DNA of 44,720 nt from Haplomitrium mnioides (taxonomy: Eukaryota; Marchantiophyta; Haplomitriopsida; Calobryales): contig JBNGIS010020737.1 in assembly GCA_049999725.1 (NCBI GenBank), positions 1-44,720 of the forward strand, given 5' to 3'. Positions 10,806 through 20,707 of this stretch are shown one piece after another (the first letter of the stretch is position 1; every line of letters begins with the position of its first letter). The position numbers and the translations under genes are program-made. The notes beneath the pieces were generated by a model. That model had not been told where the DNA came from, did not search any database, and was given only the letters and a program-made list of their open reading frames with translations.

Positions 10806-12404
10806 AGTAAATGTCGAGTCTTACACATCTACTTATACATAATTTTTTTTGTTTTATTTTCAGTTCACTCAGTTTTTGGACGATTTTGTAGATAGCTACA
10901 AAGACGCAAAGCGCGTCGAGCGGGACTTCATCAAACTTGCCATCCACATCAATTTTCTGAAGCCCAAGAAAGGCGTCAATATTCAAGCTTTAGTCCTGCA
11001 TCCGAGCACATCAATATTCTCAATTCACGCGGCAGGCACATCTGCCCAAAATAAAAGAAAGGAGGTTGAGCCAGTTGAGGCTCTAAAAAAGAAGAAACTG
11101 GTTATGAAGAAGAAAAAGCCTGCACCAGCACCGGTCATTGAGGAGGAGCTAGCCCCCTCGGAAACTACAGCAAAGTCGTCATTTTTTTGTCTTCATCACC
11201 AAGCAACTCGGGGCAAGACTCAGAGCCAAAGTCGGAGCCGGAGCCAGTTCAGGCTCCTACATCTAGATCAAAAAGGCAATCCCACAAGGGGTTGCGAACT
11301 TTTCAAGAAAGGAAACAAGTGGACCCTCAGACAGTGTCTGAGGAAGACAAGAACAAGATAAGGTAGTCTGCAATCCAGCGTTGCAGAGTCTATGAAGAAA
11401 CAACAACAATAAGGCTAGAGAATTTGAATCTGCCTAAACTTGGAATGGACAACTTGGGTCCATTCTAGATTCAAAGATTGAATGAAGATTTTGTTGAGCT
11501 TCTAGTGCAAAGAATGCTCATTAACAAGTATGTGCATAGTTTTTTCATAGTGGTGGTTGATCCAAAGTGTGGGTTAAAGGACAAGTCAGAGTTCGACATC
11601 AAGAACCCTGATAAGTATTGCTACAAGATTGCAGTAGGCAATCACAGTGCTGAAGCAAGACAACTATTAATCACAAAATATGGAGCAAAGAACTCGACAT
11701 TATCGCTCTGCAATTGTTATGTCTACATAGGCCTTACACCAACAAAGTCATGCATTTTTGCCACCGATAACAATTACAACTAGAAGGACCTCTATTCAAA
11801 AGGTCGAATATTGCCATCAGAGATTTGTGAAGAGTGGGATGGTGTCATCCCAAAAATTGAAAAGAGAGTTGATGTTAGAAACCTTGGAGATAAAGCCCAA
11901 GTGAACTCTTGAGAAGACGTTAACTTCTCAAGACAACTAGTTCCAGCTTGCATTCAGAAGTGGGGAGCTCTAGGATCTACAATAGAGCATTTTCTCGATG
12001 TGGGAGAAGAACACGGTCAAAGGCTAGAAGTCAAAGGCCAAAGGATTGCTGAGAATGGAGAACATGAAGTGGACGCCTTGGAGGTCCCTTCAAGGTCTTC
12101 TTGATGAGGTGAAGATTTCAGTTTTGAAGCGGGTGGAAGCCAAGGAGCTTTCAATGGATGAGATGTCTCATGAGGTAGAGAGACATAAAGTTTTGGCAGT
12201 TATGGTGAAAAGTTTTTGTTCAGAAGTCTACTGCAGCACTTGCAAGGAGGCAAGAGAGGAGTACCCTCTCCACACTAAGGAGTTCAAGATGGCTTCGTTC
12301 TATTCAAGCTTCCAGAAGCTTTTGGTAAGTTCTTTTCACACCACATTCATTTCTATGGAGTTGCATTGAATTTATTGTAAGTTGTCCTTTGTTTTTAAAA
12401 AATA

Positions 12405-12775
12405 GTTTAGAGTCCATGCGCGTATGGACTTCAAAGTCCATGCTTGCAGGGACTGCAAAGCCCTAGAGTGAATGGACTTCAATCTCCATGCGCGCATGAA
12501 CTTGTAAAGTTCATGCTCACATGGACATCGAAGCCCATACGCGCATAGACTTTGTAGTATAAGCACAAAAGGACTTTGTAGTCCAAATGCATCTCAACAA
12601 CAAAGTCCATGCGCGCATGGACTTCACAATCCAAGCGCGCAGGTAATGCAAAGTCCATGCGTGCATGGACTTTGATATCCATGCGAGCATGAACTTTGTT
12701 GTCTCTGCACGCTTAGAGTGCAAAGTCCATGTGTGCATGGACTTAGATGTCCAAGCGTGCATGGAATTCAGTGTC
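12405..12775. repeat. Palindromic repeat cluster in intron 2 of copy 1
   Basis: About ten units in 370 bases. It includes near-perfect copies of AGTCCATGCGCGCATGGACT (for example at about 12604-12623) and variants with TG or CA in place of CG. The cluster ends 65 bases before the intron acceptor at 12839. The units leave several frames open and translate as repeated Val-His-Ala-Arg-Met-Asp, but the flanking splice sites and the paralogue show that this is intron. Confidence 0.85.
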
Positions 12776-13139
12776 CTTCTTTAGCATATAATTTTTTTTG
12801 TCTCTCTATAATGTTTTTTGTTTTTTTTTTTTTGTGTAGAGGAACAAAACTTTCAAACGACAATTGGCTAAAAAATTGACAGCACCTGCAAAAGGTCGAA
12901 ATAAATTAGGGGTCGAAGAAGCCCTTGAAGATCAATACCAGGCTCCCACCTTAGTTTCCTATTCTCCAGCTTTTCTTCTCCATAGCCAAAAGGCTAGAAA
13001 GTGGAAAGCAATGCAGCAAAGCAGTGCTGCATCTCTTACAACTAAAGGAGTTGTGAGAGACAAGGAAGAAGATTTAATGTCTTATGTCGATGGTCTCAAC
13101 GTAGCATTTTACCAAGTCCATGGGGAGGCCAATGCTTGA

Positions 13140-13940
13140 CAGTTGAAGAGCTTTGTGAAACCTAGATGTTTCACTTTGGCTATTGCTAATATTCCTTACA
13201 ATTACAACCTTAAAGAATGTAAGCATGATGATTCTGAACCCTTTTCAAAAGATGACATTTTTGACATGGTTTCATCTTTTGCGGCAATTACAATGTCTGA
13301 TTTTTGGTCTTTTGTTATTATACATTCGTCGCAGCATTTGGCATTGTCAAGGATGCCCTTTCGGAAGTCTATTATGCAATTAACCACTGCATCTGGTAAG
13401 TTGTTCTTTGATTTTTTTGCTTTTGATTTCTTTTTTTACTTTTCCTACATTTTGGTTGCAATGTTTGATTTGTTTATTTTTCATTTTACATGGACAAAAG
13501 CAATATTCATCATTCTAGTGGTCCCAGAATCGCACATGCCCATGAATATTGGGCTGTGGGCTATTGGACAAAAGAAGAGAAGAGGAGCATGAGGCTTTTT
13601 AATTTGCAGCCTTCTCCTTCGACTAGACTTCTTCAGCACATCATACGTAGTGTTTTTAGTTGTCCTACAATTTCTGCCAAACTTAAACATCCAAGAGATG
13701 ATGCTCCTATCAATGTTTATCAAAAGCCGCATGCTCTTTATAAATTTTTCATCAACCATTTGTCAATAGAGCAAGATTGGATCCTAAATCTTTGCTCTGG
13801 GTCTAGCAGAGGCCTTGTTTGTGCCTTAGAGCTGATGCAAAACTGCATCATGGTGGAATATGATAGACGTCAGTCTATCTACATTCCTCAGAGGGTTTTG
13901 ACGATGGCTTCCTTGCCATCTGATGTGATTGAGTCATAGA
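13140..13940 (+). other. Methyltransferase catalytic domain of copy 1
   Basis: This marks the domain that identifies the gene. Motif IV-like NIPYN at 13190, a spacer with HDDSEPFSKDDIFDMVSSFA, an intron (13396 to about 13492), then the target-side region and motif I CSGSSRG at 13790 with the acidic residue of VEYD about 20 residues later, as expected for the SAM-ribose contact. In active relatives the motifs read DPPY and (F/C)xGxG. Here the catalytic Asp and two motif I residues are changed. Confidence 0.75.
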
Positions 13941-14137
13941 TAGTTTATACATACCACAAGGAACCTATTCCTCTTGGTACTGCAAGTGCTATTGGTGGCT
14001 GTGTTGCAATATCTGGGACTGGAAAGTCTTGCCAAGATTCTCTAGCGGTTGCAAATGCTCAGTTTTTGGATTTAGATGAGACTATTCCTCTCGAGGAGGA
14101 TAGAGCCTGAGCATCTATTTGAACAAATTGTGTTATT

Positions 14138-14143
14138 AATAAA
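14138..14143 (+). terminator. Polyadenylation signal AATAAA
   Basis: AATAAA lies 28 bases after the TGA that ends the methyltransferase reading frame (14108-14110) and is followed by a T-rich stretch, as expected for a plant 3' end. Confidence 0.5.
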
Positions 14144-14229
14144 GTATTTTTTTTTACAAAGTTTTATTTGCGAAAGTTTCAATTTGTTGCACTCTTAATC
14201 CATTTCAAGTCATTTCATCACAATTCAAT

Positions 14230-14785
14230 TTGGCGCGCATAAGAATGGTTGAGTCAATTGTTAGTCTAAGAATGGTTTGGAGTCAATTGCTAATCTATGA
14301 ATGGTTTGGAGTCTCTATGCACATGGGCTTGGAGTCCATGTACATATGGGCTTGGACTCCAAGCGCACATGAACTCTTGCAATCTTTGGATGCTCAGGCT
14401 TTACGTTCTTGTATAGAGGTTATGAGCACATAAGCTTTCTAGTTCTCGTTCGGAGTCTATGCGTGCATAAGCTTTAAGGTTATTGTTCAGAGTCCATGCA
14501 CATATAAACCAAAGGGTTCTCGTTCAAAGTTTATGCATGTATAGGCTTAAAAGTTCTTGTTTAGAATATTGGAGTGCAAAGGCTTTAGGGTTCTAGTTCA
14601 AAGTCCATACATGCATAGCTTTATTGTTCTTGTTCAGAGTCTAAGCATGCATAGGCTTTAAGATTCTCGTTCGGAGTCTATGAGTGCATAAGCTTAAGAG
14701 TTCTAGTTTGGAGTCCATGCTTACATAGGATTTAATAGCTATGACGCTCAAAGTCTGGTTCAAAGTCCATACTCGACTAGACATT
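14230..14785. repeat. Degenerate palindromic cluster downstream of copy 1
   Basis: At least ten units with core ATGCRYRCAT, joined by 'ggctttaaggttctcgttc' spacers, for example GGAGTCTATGCGTGCATAAG and GAGTCCATGCACATATAAAC. They are more diverged than the intronic units and spaced about 40-50 bases. They suggest that the palindrome family extends beyond the transcribed part of the unit. Confidence 0.7.
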
Positions 14786-14789
14786 CACG

Positions 14790-15127
14790 TTTGCTTGTAA
14801 TTTTTTTTCATAAAAAGATATATGTTTTATTTTATTTTTGATGAATTTAGTGTATTCACAATAGTGTGAGGTTTTAATAAAATATTTCAACAACCAAAAT
14901 GCTTCTTTTCTAGGTGTTTATTATAAAGAAATTTCTTAAATATAATCTCAATGTAAAATATGAAATTTGTATTTCTAAAAAATGATTTTCTTTACGAAAA
15001 AAATACAACAAACGTAAACTTGATGTTTTTAAATACCAAATCACAGAAAAAATATTTGCGACTACCAAGTGAAACAGGAACTCAGTAGCGGTTCTTGGTT
15101 CAAAGTAGTGGCTGTTTGCAACTCCTT
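14790..15127. other. AT-rich spacer, nothing recognised
   Basis: Very AT-rich sequence with poly-A and poly-T runs. I see no gene, repeat unit or element end. The Ty3 fragment starts at about 15128. Confidence 0.5.
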
Positions 15128-16700
15128 AATATCAAGCTAGAATACAAGCTTGGAAGGTTTCACACCATTTTTGATGCATTGTTATAAGGGATTGATCATC
15201 AAGTGAATACAATGAAGGCAATTAACATGAGTATATTACAATTTGATAACACAATTAGATGGAGTTATCGCCAAAAACTACAAGAAGATTGTTTTTTTAG
15301 TCTTGTTCAGGCACGATTGGCTGCCAAAGATAGTGAGCATCATTTTTTTTCCATTCGAGATGGTATTTTCTATCGAGTCTATCAAATATATGTTTTGCAA
15401 GATGATACGTTTTGAATGGCTTATTTACAAGAAGCACATGACATTCCCATCTATGGGCATGTGGGAATAGATAAAACTACTAGTTGCTTGAGCACACTTG
15501 GTGGTAGCCTAACTTGGCTAGAAATGTTTGTGGGTTTGTTCATTTGTGTGAAAGTTGTCAATGAAACAAATCTTCAAATCAAAAACTAGTGGGACTTCTT
15601 CTTATGCACTACCAATTCCTACTACTCATTGGAAATATGTATGTTTGGATCTTATCACTTCTTTTCCAACTACGCCTCGTGGGTTTATTGCCATTGTGGT
15701 GTTTGTGGACAAGCTTAGCAAGCAGATTCATTTAACATCGACGGTGGATACCATAGATGCTCCACAATTGGAAAGCATTTACTTTGATACTATCTTCCGT
15801 CAAATACCTAAGATATTAATATCTAATAAAGATTTGCGTTTAACAGGAAAGTTTTGGTGAGAGTTGTTCAAAATTTTAGGTACCAAACTCTCTATATCTA
15901 TTGCTTATCATCCTTAAATAGATGGGCAAACAAAGCGCGCTAATCACACTGTGAAGTATATGCTTCGTGCATTCATCAATGTTCATCACATCAATTGGTA
16001 TAGTTTCTTACCAGTTGTGAAGTTTGCCAACAACAACTCCAAACAAGTAAGTAATGGGTTTTCTCCTTTCTTTCTTAATTCAAGTCAACATCGTCTTGTT
16101 TTTTAGGGTTTTCTTTCTCTTTCTTTTTCCAATATTCCAAGTATTTCTACCTTTTTGTCTTGTTTATCTTCTTCTTTGCAAGATGCTCGCAACCATCTTA
16201 TTATTGCCCAAAATTGGCAAAAAAAAATTTATGCAGATACTTTTTGTCGTGATGGCTTTTATGTTTAAGATGACCAAGCTATATTTTCTACTCACAATCT
16301 CCCATTGTCTTAAAATAATCAAGTCATGTTTGGATTGGTCCTTTATCTATTTCTCAGGTTATTTCTCTCGTTGCTTATAAACTTGATCTTCCTCTTCATA
16401 TGAAGACTCACCCTATGTTTCATGCCTCTAAACTTAAGCCTTTGGTTCCTAGTCTATCTTTTTTTCCAAATCATGTTCAACATCCTCTTCCGTCTATTGT
16501 TCTTGATGATCATGAAGAATTTAAAGTGGACCGCATTTTGATGGAAAGAGTTATCAAATGAGGGCGCAATCCACAAGTTCAATACAAGGTTTTGTGGAAA
16601 TGTTATCTACTTTATGATGCTACTTGGGAACCTTCTTCAAATCTTGAGAATGCTATAGAGGTTATTCAAATATTTGAAAGTTCGGCAGTGACAAGGATGC
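15128..16700 (+). pseudogene. Ty3/gypsy RNase H end, integrase and chromodomain remnant
   Basis: The reading starts at the RNase H/integrase junction (IKLEYKLGRFHTIFDAL at 15137). It passes the integrase zinc-binding region (HDIPIYGHVG then CESCQ, 15440-15560), the core (LDLITSFPTTPRGFIAIVVF at 15646, NKDLRLTGKFW at 15828, KRANHTVKYMLRAF at 15935, replacing the usual D, D and E sites in part) and the C-terminal linker, ending in a chromodomain tail (VQYKVLWKCYLLYDATWEPS, 16580-16635). At least five stops and several frameshifts are present. gag, protease and RT are missing. It closes with a purine-rich AATGTGGGGATTA just before the LTR at 16724. Confidence 0.85.
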
Positions 16701-16723
16701 CATCGATTAGAATGTGGGGATTA

Positions 16724-17146
16724 TGTAATAATACAAGCACAAGGTTGTGCTATTTACAAGAAAATAGAGAGGAGTGAAGGGAACGGTAAAGAGTCACTTT
16801 TAGGGTTGAGATAAGAGTAATTGCCTTGGAAGTCACTTTTAGTAGAGAGTCAATTTTAGGGTTGAAATTAGAGGTGACTTCTAAGTGATCAATTTAGAGT
16901 TGAAATTAGAAGTGACTTGTAAGTGAAGAAAAAGAGATGACACCCTCTTCTCTTGTATAAATAGAAGGGCTTCATAGCCCCACTCTCATTCTAGAGTTTC
17001 TCTCAATTTGGTTTGGCTCTTTGGTTGCTTGGCTTTGGCTAGCACTCTTGCCTTTTGTTTGCTTGTGGGTCTTGAGTTGTGTAGCTCTATTAGAGTTATC
17101 TTGAAGTTGTTGCTTATTGAGAAGTTGACCCTTGAGTTCTTTTACA
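16724..17146 (+). mobile_element. Ty3/gypsy LTR, copy 2 (3' LTR of the preceding remnant)
   Basis: Starts TGTAATAATACAAGCACAAG and ends GAGTTCTTTTACA, with internal TATAAATAG at about 16955. It directly follows the chromodomain and purine tract, in the order expected of a 3' LTR. Its right edge abuts copia-derived sequence, so the Ty3 element probably inserted in or next to that older copia element. Confidence 0.85.
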
Positions 17147-17229
17147 TGAGGTGCTTGGCATATCACTTGTATACTCCACCATTATCTCCTTCTCGTTGGA
17201 GATCCCAACATGCTCTTTTGCCAATTGCA

Positions 17230-18660
17230 GATGACTTGCTTGCTAGATCATCTAATATTCATCAAACAATACCTCATGACCCTTGATAGTCTGCTCTGTC
17301 TCACAATAAAACAACCTCTACTCTTTGCAATGTTTCCCTGAAACACACACTTTACGATTTTTGAATGCAACTTCCCTCTCAATTCTTGAGGCACTAATGG
17401 ATATAGCAAAAATTTTGAGATGTGAAACATCAGGCTATTTACTTGACCATGCTTCCTATGGTGTTATGTTGGTCACAACCTTGGTACACCGATTTCTAAG
17501 GGAGACTGTTGTGTTCACAGCCTTAGCCCAAAAAATCATTTGGATGTACCTTGCACAGAAAATGCTCCTTGCACTATTCATAAATTGTCCCATAAATCCT
17601 TTCTGCCACACCATTTTGTGATAAAGAATCCCCTATTGTGAGTTGTCCTTGATCTAATGCTTTCTTAGATTGATCCATACTCTCTTAGAAAGCTTTCCAC
17701 TCCTTGTACTTATACTCTATCTTTATGAAGTATCTTCATCACAGTTTTCTTTGCTCATCTTGAGCTCCTAAAAATCTTAAACTTAGAAAAACAAACATTT
17801 AGATTTCACATGTACAAATGATTTTTCATATTATGTCATCAATGAAAAAACAACAATTTTCTTCCCTTGATGCATCATCCACTAATCCAAACTCTAATTG
17901 TTTGGACAACCTAGTTCAAACACCATGACTTTCTACATCAAGTTGTTCAACAAACCTTGAGCTCCAAATGTCCAAGCCTTTTATGCCAAAATTGGCACAC
18001 TCAATGGATCCTTGACAGTCCAGTCCAAGACCCATGCTCTTTTACCTCACACATACTCTATGTTGTAATGTGACTCCTTGATAGCAATATTGACATGTTC
18101 TTTTGCATGCTTATCCTTGCCACTATTTGCAAGAGTCTTCCATTGATCCTTGTTTTTCTTGGGACAGTTTCTTCCATATTGGTGAGGCTTGTCACAATGA
18201 ACTTGATGACTTACCCCTCTTATGAGACTTCTCACCTTGAAATTTCTTGGCCTCCTTACATCTTGTGAACAAGGAAAAACTTTGCTTAGGTCCACCCAAA
18301 TGCTCTTTCTTCCATTTTCTTCAGCCAAGAAGTCAAGATGCTCAAGTTGCTATCTAATAAGCGCAACAACACATCATAAAACTCAGGTAAACTAGCAAGA
18401 AAGATTTTTACAAGTGTTTCCTCTTTTGAACCAGGGTTTATTAATAACAATTGCTCAACTAGGTTTTTCACTTTGTTACTGTGATCTCCCATGATATCCT
18501 CCTCTCTAAATCTTAGAGACAACAATTCTCTCGACAAGTAAGTGGCAACAAATGCTCCCCCTTTCTCATAAGCTTTTTTAAGGCTATTCCAAACCTCACT
18601 TGAAGTAGTAAGGGTCCTCACTTGGATAAATTGCTTCTTATCAAAATTGTGTTTTTACTC
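17230..18660 (-). pseudogene. Ty1/copia gag and integrase remnant
   Basis: On the minus strand the gag comes first (18640-18290: SSEVWNSLKKAYEKGGAFVA, DHSNKVKNLVEQLLLINPG, IFLASLPEFYDVLL), then a zinc-knuckle-like stretch CDKPHQYGRNCPKK (about 18170-18215). Integrase follows at about 17770-17250: NSARSIFCARYIQMIFWAKA, VNTTVSLRNRC, EAWSSK, DVSHLKIFA and VLFDEY, matching the copia NGVAERKNR..PEEAWSGKKP..VLFDE pattern as I recall it. The protease and RT regions are absent or unreadable. Stops and frameshifts are frequent. Orientation is opposite to the adjacent Ty3 fragment. Confidence 0.75.
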
Positions 18661-19409
18661 CTAATAGCGAAATTATGTTTTAGCCACTTCTTGAGTTGAG
18701 CTCCTCTATAGGAAAAACATAAGACAACTTTGAATAGGCCTTCTTTTGTAGAAATGATTTGCTCCCCTAATCGTTTTTCTACTATCGATGCAGTAAAACG
18801 ACCTTTTTCTTGGAGTCGCGATTCTCGTTGGAATGCCTAAAACTTTTTTTACATGCACATGCATGATGAGACACTTTGAATGTGCTTGCAAATGAGGATG
18901 TGATGAGCATAGCCTCTTTTGATTTATATAACCTCTACAATACCAACAAACAACATGGTTTTCTAAAGTGCTCAGTCAATTTTGCAGGCTTGAATGAGTC
19001 AAACCATGGATTCCAGCAGGTGAAGAAGACCATTGCTCATATATACACAAGATTAGCTCTACTAGTTGCATATTCATGTTTACTTGCACTGTTGTGACTT
19101 TTCTTTGTAAGCTCATATAGACAGTTGCATGAGCATGGTCGTTATTGCCTCTTGAGACCAAGGAAACATTTTCCTTAGGAGCCTCCTAGTGTTGCTATGC
19201 GGCACCTTCAAATGCCTCCACATGACATATCCTGAAGTTTCCATGTCACCACCTCCTAAAGTGCCTCTAAACTAGTTAGAATCCTAAACTAGCAAAACAA
19301 AATGCTTAGAGAGACACACTTCACAGAGGAAGCATGTTGTAGGAGTTCTTGAACAAGATCAGGCAATTCCTCTATTCCATCAACAGCAAAATTGTGAGCT
19401 GCTAATTTT
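18661..19409. other. No recognisable gene
   Basis: Probably the 5' part of the copia element near 18660-18900 and unassigned sequence beyond. Short open frames on both strands carry no motif. Confidence 0.4.
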
Positions 19410-19740
19410 CAACAATCAAATCTCACACTGTCTTTGGCATTTCATTTGACAATCAAACCTCTCTCAACCAAATATTATATTTGCTTTGGTATTTGGTTTT
19501 ACAACTGAACCTCAAAAAAAGCCTATAATTGGTTTGGTATTTTATTAGATAAATGAACTTCAATAAATCATTCTTTGCTTTGGTATCTGATTTGACCAAA
19601 CCTCCCTCAACCAAACATCATCTTTGCTTTGGCATTTGATTTTACAACCAAAACTCAACTAAGCCTCATATTGCTTTGGCATTTGATTAGACAAAATCTC
19701 AACCAAATCTCATATTTGTATTGGTATTTGTGTTGCATTG
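19410..19740. repeat. Second ~60-bp minisatellite-like array (family 1)
   Basis: About five to six units of CTTTGGCATTTGATTTTACAA followed by CCAAAACTCAACTAAGCCTCATATTG, the same motif as at 1-600. Units are 50-65 bases and diverged. Confidence 0.6.
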
Positions 19741-20310
19741 GAAACTTCCTTTTTACATGGAGAAAGGTATGTACAAATCTTTACTTGATCTACATGTGAG
19801 TATAAATGGAGGGAACCAACATTAAGATATCTAGTTTTTTTTTTCATTTGTAGGATAAACCTTGCTCTAAAGAGGCGGCCTACATATGCCTTTGTATTGG
19901 ATAAGTAAATTCTCTATTTGCTTTTGGCCAAGAGAAAAATGTTTGAGATCAACATGAACCAAATTTCATAGGTAAGAAAGAGGAGATTCCAATAGTTCTC
20001 AATGGGAAAAGTGACTTGTTTGTAAATTCATACCAGATGTGAATCATCTAGCAAAGATGTGCATTCTACAAGACTTTCATGGGACCCTCAGATTGACAAA
20101 TAGATAATAGAGCTAGAGTTAGCTACTTTGAAATTGGTCAATGGTTAAGAACAATCAATTGGTCAACTTAGACTCATCGTGATGGTACCATTATTTATGA
20201 GAGAGGCAACATCATGTTGATGCTACAACGGTCATGATGATACTTGAAGAAGAGAGAAGATGAAATGAATATGTTGCACAAGCAATCTAAAACTAGAAGC
20301 AAAACAAATC
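19741..20310. other. No recognisable gene
   Basis: Unassigned AT-rich sequence between the repeat array and the LTR. No ORF with a motif was seen. Confidence 0.4.
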
Positions 20311-20707
20311 TGTAATAGTACAAGCATGATGTTGTGTTATTTATAAGAAAATAAAGAGTGACTTCTAAGTGATCAATTTTAGGGTTGAAATTAGAAGTAA
20401 CTTCTAAGTGATCAATATAGGGTTGAATTGGAAGTGACTTCTAAGTGATCAATATAGGGTTGAATTGGAAGTGACTTGTAAGTGAAGAAAGAGGGATGAC
20501 ACCTTCTTCTCTTGCATAAATAGAAGGGCTTCATAGCCCCATTTCTTATTTTGAAGTTCCTCTCAATTTGGTTTGGCTCTTTGGTTGTTTGGCTTTGGCT
20601 AACATTTCTGGCTTTTGTTTGCATATTGGCCTTGATTTATGTAACTCTATTAGAGCTATCTTGAAGTTGTTACTTATTTGGAAGTCAGTCTTTGAGTTTT
20701 TTTTACA
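20311..20707 (+). mobile_element. Ty3/gypsy LTR, copy 3 (solo-like, plus orientation)
   Basis: Runs from TGTAATAGTACAAGC to GAGTTTTTTTTACA with TATAAATAG-like ATAAATAG at about 20516. It contains 3.5 copies of a ~40-base unit (GTGACTTCTAAGTGATCAAT then ATAGGGTTGAATTGGAA) at 20352-20480, a local expansion not seen to this extent in the other LTR copies. It interrupts a minus-strand gag-pro element, in the opposite orientation. No clear target duplication was found. Confidence 0.8.

Larger units (their letters stand above)
10026..14110 (+). pseudogene. Spliced ParB-like / DNA amino-methyltransferase gene (copy 1), decayed
   Basis: Four exons can be placed: 10026-10385, 10864-12324, 12840-13395 and about 13493-14110, with GT donors at 10386, 12325 and 13396 and AG acceptors at 10863 and 12839. 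The first two introns are phase 0, and the product would be about 1000 residues. Exon 2 holds a basic/acidic linker and then a ParB-like stretch (GNHSAEARQLLITKYG at 11637-11690, CYVYIGLTPTKSCIFATDNN at about 11715-11778). Exons 3-4 form the methyltransferase: motif IV-like IANIPYNYNL (13182), W/K region, HEYWAVGYW (about 13540), and motif I DWILNLCSGSSRGLVCALEL (13774) followed by CIMVEYDRRQSIYIPQRV. Motif IV before motif I is the beta-class order of N4-cytosine/N6-adenine enzymes. Stops lie at 10080, 11364, 11466, 11781, 11910, 13137 and 13937. A T7 run (11182-11188) shifts the frame and a second shift near 12090 compensates; another lies near 13340. The catalytic Asp is replaced (NIPY). It is therefore inactive as written. 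Confidence 0.75.

Noticed and set aside
12479-12762. Open frames across the palindrome cluster giving repeated Val-His-Ala-Arg-Met-Asp and His-Ala-Trp-Thr-Ser-Lys peptides
   Set aside because: All are produced by the repeat itself in several frames and on both strands. Splice sites and the paralogue show the region is intron.
10080-13939. Stops in the methyltransferase gene taken as evidence of C-to-T decay
   Set aside because: Every stop codon can be derived from CAA, CAG or CGA by one C-to-T change, so this alone is no evidence. Only the CG changes in the palindromes suggest deamination.
10556-14785. CRISPR-like array from regular palindromic repeats
   Set aside because: Repeat and spacer are not separable: spacers are related, units are degenerate, spacing varies, and the setting is a spliced eukaryotic gene without cas genes.
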